A stretch of 64,000 bases of DNA from Terriglobia bacterium. GTDB taxonomy: Bacteria > Acidobacteriota > Terriglobia > Terriglobales > Acidobacteriaceae. The stretch is taken from the NCBI GenBank assembly GCA_020073565.1, contig JAIQEY010000004.1, positions 62,001 to 126,000 on the forward strand, in the 5' to 3' direction. The notes below the pieces were generated by a model. It was given only the letters and a program-made list of their open reading frames with translations, was not told the DNA's origin and ran no database searches. The position numbers and the translations under genes were made by a program. Below are positions 35,601-42,292 of the stretch, one piece after another; position 1 is the first letter of the stretch; every line of letters starts with the position of its first letter.

Positions 35601-35967
35601 CAACAACAACTACCTGACGTTGCCCACCGATTGCTACGGATGCCACCAGGCGACCTACAACAACACCACGAACCCGAATCACGCGTCCGCTGGGTTCCCG
35701 ACGACGTGCGTGACTTGCCATACCACCTGGGTCACGACGAACTGGCTAGGAGCCACCTTCAATCACACGTACTTCCCGATGAACCACGGGAACGCCAACG
35801 GCGTCTGCGCGACTTGCCATACCAACCCGAACGATTACAGCGTGTTCCAGTGCACCGGGTGCCACGGGAACAATAACGCGGCCAATTTCCATCACCCGAA
35901 CGTCAACGGGTACGTTTACAACAGTGTGAACTGCTACCAGTGCCATAAGAGTGGCGGCGGGGGCTAA
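32623..35967 (+). CDS. 43-haem megacytochrome built of tandem three-haem units
   Basis: About 1114 residues from a GTG at 32623 preceded by AGGTGGGG; the frame is open back to 32491. A signal peptide (KWMILWLLLPSSVAGG) precedes 43 CxxCH motifs, one per 25 residues or so. The central region (about 33.4-35.4 kb) is eight near-identical units of about 75-77 residues. Each has three motifs in the order CVSCH, CExCH-type and CTDCH, with HWTDG, FDHASTGWAL and SHxVPPR between. These give Asn/Thr-rich loops and His residues available as second ligands. It ends CYQCHKSGGGG. Probably extracellular or spanning the periplasm. An operon with the 1021-residue barrel protein is likely (83 bp gap). Confidence 0.93.
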   Translation: MISSLIAKWMILWLLLPSSVAGGTPPQATDQTRSPHGSLNIACQNCHTVYGWKPIRAVPEFDHNQTKFPLRGLHEGVNCVNCHTKMVFSNVGNKCADCHADIHRGKMSGACESCHTVRGWKVSVTQINMHMNRFPLTGAHAAASCEDCHKSGGLAAFSNMSTECLSCHRADFNKTTNPRHTAAAFFATQSCEGCHSTDSWLNAKFDHSVTGFVLTGMHATTACADCHKNNNYNLTAANTACTFCHQNDYNGTTNPNHLQQSQYFPPANCQNCHTTVGWSPANFDHSTTAFPLTGQHTTPPRACTDCHVNNNYNITVTTCVSCHLTDFNNTTNPSHVQGSFPQTCQTCHTTSAWAPANFDHSTTNFPLTGQHTVPPRACTDCHVNNNYNITVTTCVSCHQTDYNNAKTPVDHPGGNFPTTCENCHDTSAWTNGKFDHTSTGWALTGQHTVPPRSCGDCHTATAGYNITVTTCVSCHQNDYNTTNNPNHAQQGIATTCEICHTTAGWSPAQFDHAKSGFPLTGSHTVPPRACTDCHVNNNYNITDTSCVSCHQTDYNNAKTPVDHVGANFPTTCATCHDTVHWTDGRFDHASTGWALTNSHTVPPRLCSDCHTASVGYNITTTTCVSCHQTDYNNAKTPVDHVSAKFPLTCEGCHDTLHWTDGVFNHASTGWALTGSHMVPPRACADCHVNGNYNITTTTCVSCHQTDYNNALTPVNHPQANFPLTCDTCHDMVHWTDGRFDHASTGWALTNSHMVPPRVCTDCHTATAGYNISTTTCVSCHQTDYNNAKTPVDHVSAKFPVTCEGCHDTNLWTDGVFNHATTGWALTNSHMVPPRVCTDCHTASVGYNITTTTCVSCHQTDYNNAKTPVDHVTANFPLTCETCHDTIHWTDGVFNHASTGFTLTGMHTVPPRACTDCHTAAVGYNIPNAACSNCHMTEFNNTSSPPHTAVGFQASACASCHDTVAWTDATFNHNTTAFPLQGAHTTTPCTSCHVNNNYLTLPTDCYGCHQATYNNTTNPNHASAGFPTTCVTCHTTWVTTNWLGATFNHTYFPMNHGNANGVCATCHTNPNDYSVFQCTGCHGNNNAANFHHPNVNGYVYNSVNCYQCHKSGGGG
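33400..35400 (+). repeat. Tandem coding repeats of about 225-231 bp in the 43-haem gene
   Basis: Eight copies of the CVSCH-anchored unit recur at about 33573, 33798, 34031, 34257, 34487, 34718, 34944 and 35176. Long stretches (for example around 34500-34560 and 34960-35020) are almost identical at the DNA level. Such arrays expand and contract by recombination and could cause assembly errors. Confidence 0.75.
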
Positions 35968-36050
35968 CGGAAGTTGACGTGCTCTCAGATAAGCACGGAA
36001 GAGCCGCAAGCTCCTCCAAAATAATCTGGTTATGAGGAAGAAGAGGGAGA

Positions 36051-39000
36051 ATGAAGCGGTTGATTTACTTGTGGGGGCTCTTGGTTCTTCTGGCATCGCT
36101 GTCAGTTTCAGCCAGCGATGTCAAGCCAGGAGAAGTGCGGAAGGTGGAAGTTTTTCCCGCCGGCGGCGAAGTTCGCGTCGAAATTACGCTGAGCGCCCCG
36201 ATCGCTGCCTCGGTTGAGACTGCCCAACATCCCGACCGCCTGGTTGTAAAGCTCCCCGGAACTACCTCGGATGTGCGTCAGAAGCGCGTCCCAGTCGGAC
36301 AGTACGGCGTGCAACGGGTTCGCTTCGGACTCCACGATCCCAATCCTCCTGAGACGGATCTGGTCGTCGACTTGGACGAGGAACACCCGTACAAGATGAC
36401 CACCGAAGGGTCCAAGATCATTTTGTTGATCCAGCCGTCAATGCGCGCCGAGGCCCGGCAGCGCAACGCGCCCGCTGGCGCCGCATCCAGGCCGCTCATT
36501 AATCCCTTGGGACGCGGAAACACGGGCGAAACCACCGGTACGCTCAACAGCCAAATGGACGCGGAAGGGAATTTACTCACCCCGCCGTCGTCCGGTCCCC
36601 CGATCCAATTTCCGCAGGCCAATTCGGAGGACTCCTCCAGCGCGGCCAATGCCCGCGCCTTGTCCGAGCCGCCTTCCGGCAACCACCCCAACCGCGGCAG
36701 CCTGCAGGAAGGGACCGTGTTTCCTGGCACTGGCTATCCGGGCACAGGCCAGGTTCCTCCGACGCAAGGTGCGGCCCAACCTGGCGGCTTAGATACCCAA
36801 AGTTCGGCCAATGCGAAGGTAGGACAAGCATCGGCTCAGAAGCAGCCGTTCCCCCAGGAGCCAAAGCTCCCCACCAACGCTTCGCCGGAACCGGCAGCGT
36901 CTGTCCGGCAGGATACGGTTTCTTCCCTCCCCCCGGCCTCTGGACAGAACGTTGCCGAGAAATCAGAAAAGACCGTGGTCACCGCTCCTGAGCCAGTTGC
37001 TCCGGTTGTCGCCACGGTCGAACCATCGCCCGCGCCTGCAATTCCCCAGACTACCGCTCGGCCCATTTCCGGACTGGCAGCTCCGACGCCGGTTCCTCCG
37101 CCCCCAACGCTCCAAACGAACGTTGCCGCGATCACTCCTGCGCCCGCGATGCCTGCACCGACTCCTACCGCTCCGGCAGAGACTGCTGCTGTGCAGCCGG
37201 CGCCCGAACCGGCGGTGGCCGAATCGGCTCCTGCGCCAGCAGCATCCGAGACGGTGGTTGCCGAAGCTACGCCCGAGCCGACCGTGGCTGAACCCACTCC
37301 AGCCGAGAAAGCCAGCGCCGAAGGCTCTGCAGCGGGCCGTGTTCAACTCATGCTGCGGCAGGGAGAGAACCCCGATTTCCGCACTGCGTTCCGCGTCAAG
37401 TACGTGGCGCAAGATTCCGCCTATCTCGACGGCGGCCGCTCCGTTGGCCTGATCGAGGGGATGAAGTTGGTCGTGCGCGATCTTCCGAATGCCGGAGGAG
37501 TCGCCGCCGCCGGTGCGAATTCCGCAGCCGCAGGCGACGTTGCCGAACTGGAAGTGTTGTCGGTGGCGGAAAACTCCGCCGTCACTGAAATCCATAGTCC
37601 CAGCCGGCCGGTGAAAGTCGGGGACCTCGCTTATCTTTCCTCGGCGGATCAGCAGGCGCTGGTTGAGAAGAACGCTCTCAGCGCCACCCGCAAATACCCG
37701 GCCGTCGTCAGCTTTACAGAAAACGACACGCTCGACGAAGAAGCCCGGGCCGCACTGCCCAGACCTCCGTCGCCGGCCGTGAACCGGTCGCGCGGGATGA
37801 TCGGCACGAACTATATCGGGGTGCTCGACCACGGGCCGTCCAATATGTACACCAACGAACTTGGCATGGTGCTGCGGGTCGACTTCACCCGTATCGGCGG
37901 CACCTATTGGAATGCCCAGGGTTACTGGAATGGCCGTCTCGATCACACCACCAACACTGGTCCGACGACGCTCCAGGACACCATCAACCGTACTTATACC
38001 CTCTATACCAGCTACGACAACCCGAACTCGGCTTGGGTGGCCGGTTTTGGACGTATGTATCTGCCCTGGGCCACCAGTCTGGATACGCTCGATGGCGGTT
38101 ACGCGGGACGCAAGCTGAAGCAAGGCGTCACCAGCGGCATCTTTTACGGTTCCACGCCCGATCCCACGTCATTCAGCTACGCTCCGAATCGTGAAATGGG
38201 CGGCGGGTTCATCAATTTTTCAGGCGGCACCTTCGACGACCTGCATTACAGCTCCACCACCGGCGGCGGCATGCAGATGCTCAGCTGGGTCTCCGACCGT
38301 CCCTTCTTGTTCTTCGAGAACTCCATCCAATACAAGCGTGTCTTCTCGATCTACCAGGCCGCGCAAATCGATTCGCACGCGACGCACATCTATCAGTGTC
38401 CGCCTTCGGAGCTGGCTATGTCGCAGTGCGTGGGTCAGGTCCAAACGGGTCCGAATTCCTTCACGGGCGGGACCTACACGCAACCCGGCGTAAACTGGGG
38501 GCTCGGGCGCAGCTTCACCACGGTTCGCTATGCGCCGTTTCCCCGCATCGAATTCACGGTGAACAATACCTACTATCGCGATCTGCCGTTCATCAGTCCA
38601 CAGAACATCACCAACGGGGCACTCGCCGCCGGGCTGTTCAATCAGTTCCTCTCGCAAGGAACCATGGGTGGAGTTCGTGTGGAAGTCCTCAAGCAGATCT
38701 GGGTCAACGCCGATTTGGGCTTGAGCAGCTATAGCGGCGAAAAAAAGGCGTCCCTCAACCAGATGTTTGGCGTCACCTTCGGCCATCTGCCCTGGATCAA
38801 GATGCAGGCGGATGCGCGCTATTCGCGTTTCAACAGCGCCTTCGGTACTGGCCACTATGAGGCGCTCTCTCTCACTCGAAGCCTGAGTGAGGGCCTGCAG
38901 TTGCAGATCCTGGCGGGTCAGCAAAATTTCCAATCCAGCTTGACCAGCGCCGATCAGTCCCGTTTCCTCAACGGCATGCTTCAGACCAACCTGGGCAAGC

Positions 39001-39116
39001 ACTACTTCATGCAGATGGGTGGCACCGTCAGCCGCGGAAACCAGATGAATTATGACCAGTGGATCTTTACCTTCGGGTATAGGTTCGATAACCGACAAGG
39101 ACAAAAGGCAAAATAA
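36051..39116 (+). CDS. AMIN-linker-outer membrane beta-barrel protein of the conduit cluster
   Basis: 1021 residues. A signal peptide (LWGLLVLLASLSVSA) is followed by an AMIN domain (residues about 24-125, VRKVEVFPAGGEVRVEITLS ... SKIILLIQPS). Next comes a 300-residue Pro/Ala/Glu-rich flexible linker, a small SH3-like beta domain (RVKYVAQDSAYLDGG, VGLIEGMKLVVRD, near 440-480), and a C-terminal barrel of about 420 residues. The barrel has alternating aromatic strands ending IFTFGYRFDN. AMIN domains bind peptidoglycan or dock outer membrane complexes. A GAGGGAG site precedes the ATG. Adjacent to the megacytochrome gene, so a porin sleeve for it is proposed; this is inference, as no MtrB/PioB similarity is obvious. 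Confidence 0.85.
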   Translation: MKRLIYLWGLLVLLASLSVSASDVKPGEVRKVEVFPAGGEVRVEITLSAPIAASVETAQHPDRLVVKLPGTTSDVRQKRVPVGQYGVQRVRFGLHDPNPPETDLVVDLDEEHPYKMTTEGSKIILLIQPSMRAEARQRNAPAGAASRPLINPLGRGNTGETTGTLNSQMDAEGNLLTPPSSGPPIQFPQANSEDSSSAANARALSEPPSGNHPNRGSLQEGTVFPGTGYPGTGQVPPTQGAAQPGGLDTQSSANAKVGQASAQKQPFPQEPKLPTNASPEPAASVRQDTVSSLPPASGQNVAEKSEKTVVTAPEPVAPVVATVEPSPAPAIPQTTARPISGLAAPTPVPPPPTLQTNVAAITPAPAMPAPTPTAPAETAAVQPAPEPAVAESAPAPAASETVVAEATPEPTVAEPTPAEKASAEGSAAGRVQLMLRQGENPDFRTAFRVKYVAQDSAYLDGGRSVGLIEGMKLVVRDLPNAGGVAAAGANSAAAGDVAELEVLSVAENSAVTEIHSPSRPVKVGDLAYLSSADQQALVEKNALSATRKYPAVVSFTENDTLDEEARAALPRPPSPAVNRSRGMIGTNYIGVLDHGPSNMYTNELGMVLRVDFTRIGGTYWNAQGYWNGRLDHTTNTGPTTLQDTINRTYTLYTSYDNPNSAWVAGFGRMYLPWATSLDTLDGGYAGRKLKQGVTSGIFYGSTPDPTSFSYAPNREMGGGFINFSGGTFDDLHYSSTTGGGMQMLSWVSDRPFLFFENSIQYKRVFSIYQAAQIDSHATHIYQCPPSELAMSQCVGQVQTGPNSFTGGTYTQPGVNWGLGRSFTTVRYAPFPRIEFTVNNTYYRDLPFISPQNITNGALAAGLFNQFLSQGTMGGVRVEVLKQIWVNADLGLSSYSGEKKASLNQMFGVTFGHLPWIKMQADARYSRFNSAFGTGHYEALSLTRSLSEGLQLQILAGQQNFQSSLTSADQSRFLNGMLQTNLGKHYFMQMGGTVSRGNQMNYDQWIFTFGYRFDNRQGQKAK

Positions 39117-39919
39117 TGCATAACTACTTCCCCAAATGTCTCCGTCTTAGCATCCTGTTGATGTTCACCGCCACGCTCGCCGGCGCGCAGAACACCAGCT
39201 CGGTACCGCTCGAACAGATTCTCAATCTCACCTCACAGCGTGTTTCCGATTTTCTGGACCAGTTCTCGAACGTCAAATGCGTTGAGCAGGTCACGCAGGC
39301 CAAGCTGAAGCCGAACGGCAAAGTCGAACTCGAGGAACAATCGAGCTTCGACTACCTCGCGATTCTGACCAACGCGGGTGGGGAGCTGAGCCTGGATGAG
39401 TCGCGACTGCCCGTCAAGCAAGCCACCGCCGACCGCAAGAAAGATATCTCGATGCTGCTCAGCAACGGCTTTGGCACGCTCTTTCTCGTCTTTCACCCCT
39501 ACTACGCGGGCAGTTTCGAGTTCACCGACGCGGGTAGCGAGACGGTCGAGGGCCACAACGCGCGCAAGGTGCATTTTGCACACACGCGGAACACCCGTTC
39601 CATCGCCGCTCTCGCCCTTCGTGGACGCGAATATCCTCTCGAACTCTCCGGGAACGCATGGTTAGACCCGGAAACTGGGAACATTCTCCGCATGGAAGCG
39701 GGCATCGGTTCAACCTTGGAAGATGTTGGCATGAAGACCTTGCAGGCTTCTGTGCGTTTCGCTCCGATCGCTTTCAGCAAAGATCAACTGGTTTATTGGT
39801 TCCCGTCGGAAGCCGTCGTGGAAGTCGAGACACCCAAGCAGCATTGGCGCAACTCGCATCGCTTCACCAGCTATAAGCAGTTCTCAGTCTCGACCGAGGA
39901 GCACGTGGCCGCAAAATGA
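39116..39919 (+). CDS. Secreted hypothetical protein of the conduit cluster
   Basis: 267 residues with a signal peptide (LSILLMFTATLAGAQ). The mature part has regularly spaced beta-strand-like segments (GSFEFTDAGSETVEGHNARKVHFAHTR, GNAWLDPETGNILRMEAGI). This recalls the LolA/LppX-type fold found in periplasmic lipid or lipoprotein carriers. No haem motif. It is coupled to its neighbours by TAATG (start) and ATGA (stop) overlaps, so it should be made in step with the barrel and the b-type protein. It might be an assembly factor for the outer membrane complex; unproven. Confidence 0.75.
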   Translation: MHNYFPKCLRLSILLMFTATLAGAQNTSSVPLEQILNLTSQRVSDFLDQFSNVKCVEQVTQAKLKPNGKVELEEQSSFDYLAILTNAGGELSLDESRLPVKQATADRKKDISMLLSNGFGTLFLVFHPYYAGSFEFTDAGSETVEGHNARKVHFAHTRNTRSIAALALRGREYPLELSGNAWLDPETGNILRMEAGIGSTLEDVGMKTLQASVRFAPIAFSKDQLVYWFPSEAVVEVETPKQHWRNSHRFTSYKQFSVSTEEHVAAK

Positions 39920-40875
39920 GTACGACTACAGCAACCGCACCAGCTCAAATACCGGCGTCCATAGCCGTCGCCGCGCCGAAAGCCGATGCCAGCCACAAGC
40001 TACGCTTGCTGATTGGCTACATCATCGCCATCGCTCTGATCGTAGGAATCATGGCGTATGGCTTTGATTACTACACGGCCGGCGCCAACGAGCGCCCGTT
40101 TATGGCCAAGCACCATCTGCTCCGGCCGAGCGGCCGCGTGGGCGTCAATCTGGGGATCCTGGGCCTGAGTCAGTTTCTGATCATCTTCCTGTACGCGCTG
40201 CGCAAGCACTGGACGTGGCTCGGCCGGCAAGGCATCTCTCGGCACTGGCTCGACTATCACGTGCTGCTCGGAATGTCGGCTCCTTTCGTCATTGCGCTCC
40301 ATGCGTCGTTCAAGTTTCGCGGATTTGCCGGCATCGCCTTCTGGATCATGCTGGCCGTCTCCATCAGTGGCGTGATCGGGCGATACCTTTACGGCCAGAT
40401 TCCGCGCCGGGTTAACGCTGCCGAATTTTCGCGCAAGGAACTCCAGGAATTACAGGAAAAGATGGCCGAGCAACTTGCTGGCCAGAACTTGTTGCGGCAA
40501 TCGGATGTCCGCTCAGCCCTACGCTTGCCGAGTCAGGGCACGGTGGACAAGCTGCCCGCTGCGATCGCTCTGGTCTACATGTTCGCGCTCGATCTGGCGC
40601 GTCCGTTTCGTATTGCCGGCTTGCGCCGCGCCGCCCTCAGCGGTTCCGAGCAACTCACGACCCTCGGCGGCTTACTGCCAACGCGCCATTTCGAACTGGA
40701 AAAGGCCATCGCGGTCGCCCGCGAAGAGGCCTCGCTTTCCAAACGCATTCTCTTCCTTTCCCGATCGCAGCAGGTTTTCCACCTGTGGCATGTGGTGCAC
40801 AAACCGTTCAGCTACTCGTTTGCCGTTTTGGCGCTCATCCACATTGGCGTGGTGCTGATGATGGGATTTTTCTAA
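39916..40875 (+). CDS. Di-haem b-type membrane cytochrome-like protein
   Basis: 319 residues with about five TM helices. Two histidine pairs each separated by 13 residues lie in helices: His115/His129 (YHVLLGMSAPFVIALH) and His295/His309 (HKPFSYSFAVLALIH). This HX13H spacing is what bis-His b-type cytochromes use to hold one haem near each membrane face, so two b haems are predicted. A soluble helical stretch (residues about 165-290) separates the pairs. It starts in an ATGA overlap with the preceding gene and lies 9 bp before the Fe-S/FAD oxidoreductase, its likely electron partner. Confidence 0.8.
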   Translation: MSTTTATAPAQIPASIAVAAPKADASHKLRLLIGYIIAIALIVGIMAYGFDYYTAGANERPFMAKHHLLRPSGRVGVNLGILGLSQFLIIFLYALRKHWTWLGRQGISRHWLDYHVLLGMSAPFVIALHASFKFRGFAGIAFWIMLAVSISGVIGRYLYGQIPRRVNAAEFSRKELQELQEKMAEQLAGQNLLRQSDVRSALRLPSQGTVDKLPAAIALVYMFALDLARPFRIAGLRRAALSGSEQLTTLGGLLPTRHFELEKAIAVAREEASLSKRILFLSRSQQVFHLWHVVHKPFSYSFAVLALIHIGVVLMMGFF

Positions 40876-40884
40876 AATTGTTGT

Positions 40885-42273
40885 ATGGATAGCCTCGTCG
40901 CGATCATCATTGCCGTTGCCTTGTGTCTGTTTTTCCTGCGCGGCTACCTGAAGAGTCTGAAGAAGCGGGACGAGGAAGCCCGCAAGTCGGCCGAGAAGGG
41001 CAAACTCTTTTCCGAGGGCCCCAAGTCGCAGCATCCTCACATTGACACGGCGCACTGCATCGGCTGCGCCACCTGTACCACGGTTTGCCCCGAAGGCGAC
41101 GTGCTCGCTATGCTCGCCGGCAAAGCCGTCATCGTCAATGGCTACAAATGCATTGGCCACAGCCTGTGCGCTGAGGCCTGTCCGGTCGGCGCTATCACCA
41201 TGGTCATGGCGACCCCTAGCATGGGCGCTGACATGCCCTATATGACGCCCGAATTCGAGACCAGCATTGGAAACCTGTTCATCATTGGAGAGCTGGGCGG
41301 TCTCGCGCTGATCAAGAACGCCGTGAACCAAGGGCTCGCCTGCGTGGACACGCTGATGCGGCGCCGCGCAGCCGCACCACCAAACCCCGCGCCCGGCGTC
41401 TACGACGTGTTGATCGTGGGTGCGGGACCCGCTGGCATTAGTGCATCCCTGCGGGCCATTGAACACAAACTCAACTACGTCACCCTCGAACAGGATGAAG
41501 TGGGCGGCACCGTCGCCAAATATCCGCGGCAGAAATTGGTCATGACCAGTCCCGTGGAATTCCCGATGTATGGGAAATTCAAGAAGACCGAACTTTCCAA
41601 GGAAAACCTGCTTGCCTTCTGGGACATGGTTCTCAACCGCGCCGACTTTCACTGCGTCACCAGGGAGAAAGTCGAACACATCGCCAAGGGCGAAGACGGC
41701 ATCTTCACCGTGAAATCGGCGAATAACCAGTACCGGGCACGAGCCGTCATTATGGCTCTGGGAAAAACCGGCACTCCGCGCAAGCTCGGCGTGGTTGGCG
41801 AGGAACTCCCGAAAGTCATGTACCGCCTGATTGAGTGCGACCATTACGTCAACAAGAAGATTCTGGTGGTGGGCGGTGGCGACAGCGCGGTCGAAGCCGC
41901 CATGGGTCTGGCCAACCAGGCGGGCAACAAGGTAACGCTTTGCTACCGCAGCGCGCAGTTCAGCCGCATCAAGGAACGAAACGCCAAGCGCATCGAAGAC
42001 TGCATGCGCAACGGTAAAGTCGAAGTCTTGTTTGAAACCAATCCCCGAGAGTTCAAGTCCGACTCGGTCGTCCTGGACGTCAAGGGCCAAGAGCGCGAAA
42101 TCCCCAACGACTACGTCTGGATCTTCGCGGGCGGCGTACCCCCGTTCGATTTCCTCAAGAAGATTGGCATTCAGTTTGGAATGCGCGACATGACGCTGGA
42201 GGCCAGTAACGAAGCCAAGAAGCAGGCGCAGGAAAAGCGCGAACTGGCCAAGGCGGGAAGCGCTACGGTTTGA
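40885..42273 (+). CDS. Membrane-anchored Fe-S/FAD pyridine-nucleotide oxidoreductase
   Basis: 462 residues. One N-terminal TM helix (LVAIIIAVALCLFFLRGY) precedes a two-cluster ferredoxin region: CIGCATCTTVCP (Cys58/61/64/68) is complete, while the second, CIGHSLCAEACP (Cys89, His92, Cys95, Cys99), has His in place of the second Cys. From about residue 170 follows a thioredoxin-reductase-like fold with GAGPAG for FAD, VVGGGDSAVEAA for NAD(P)H, and FAGGVPPFDFL near the end. It probably passes electrons between NAD(P)H and the di-haem b protein encoded just upstream. Last gene of the cluster; direction of flow unknown. Confidence 0.88.
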   Translation: MDSLVAIIIAVALCLFFLRGYLKSLKKRDEEARKSAEKGKLFSEGPKSQHPHIDTAHCIGCATCTTVCPEGDVLAMLAGKAVIVNGYKCIGHSLCAEACPVGAITMVMATPSMGADMPYMTPEFETSIGNLFIIGELGGLALIKNAVNQGLACVDTLMRRRAAAPPNPAPGVYDVLIVGAGPAGISASLRAIEHKLNYVTLEQDEVGGTVAKYPRQKLVMTSPVEFPMYGKFKKTELSKENLLAFWDMVLNRADFHCVTREKVEHIAKGEDGIFTVKSANNQYRARAVIMALGKTGTPRKLGVVGEELPKVMYRLIECDHYVNKKILVVGGGDSAVEAAMGLANQAGNKVTLCYRSAQFSRIKERNAKRIEDCMRNGKVEVLFETNPREFKSDSVVLDVKGQEREIPNDYVWIFAGGVPPFDFLKKIGIQFGMRDMTLEASNEAKKQAQEKRELAKAGSATV

Positions 42274-42292
42274 GTTTGAGACCGTAGTCGCG

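Noticed and set aside
36963..38123. 386-residue minus-strand frame inside the AMIN-barrel gene
   Set aside because: Shadow of the Pro/Ala-rich linker; highly biased Arg/Gly composition and no ribosome site.
40672..42090. 472-residue minus-strand frame opposite the Fe-S/FAD oxidoreductase
   Set aside because: It spans two real plus-strand genes with clear motifs; its product has no recognisable domain.
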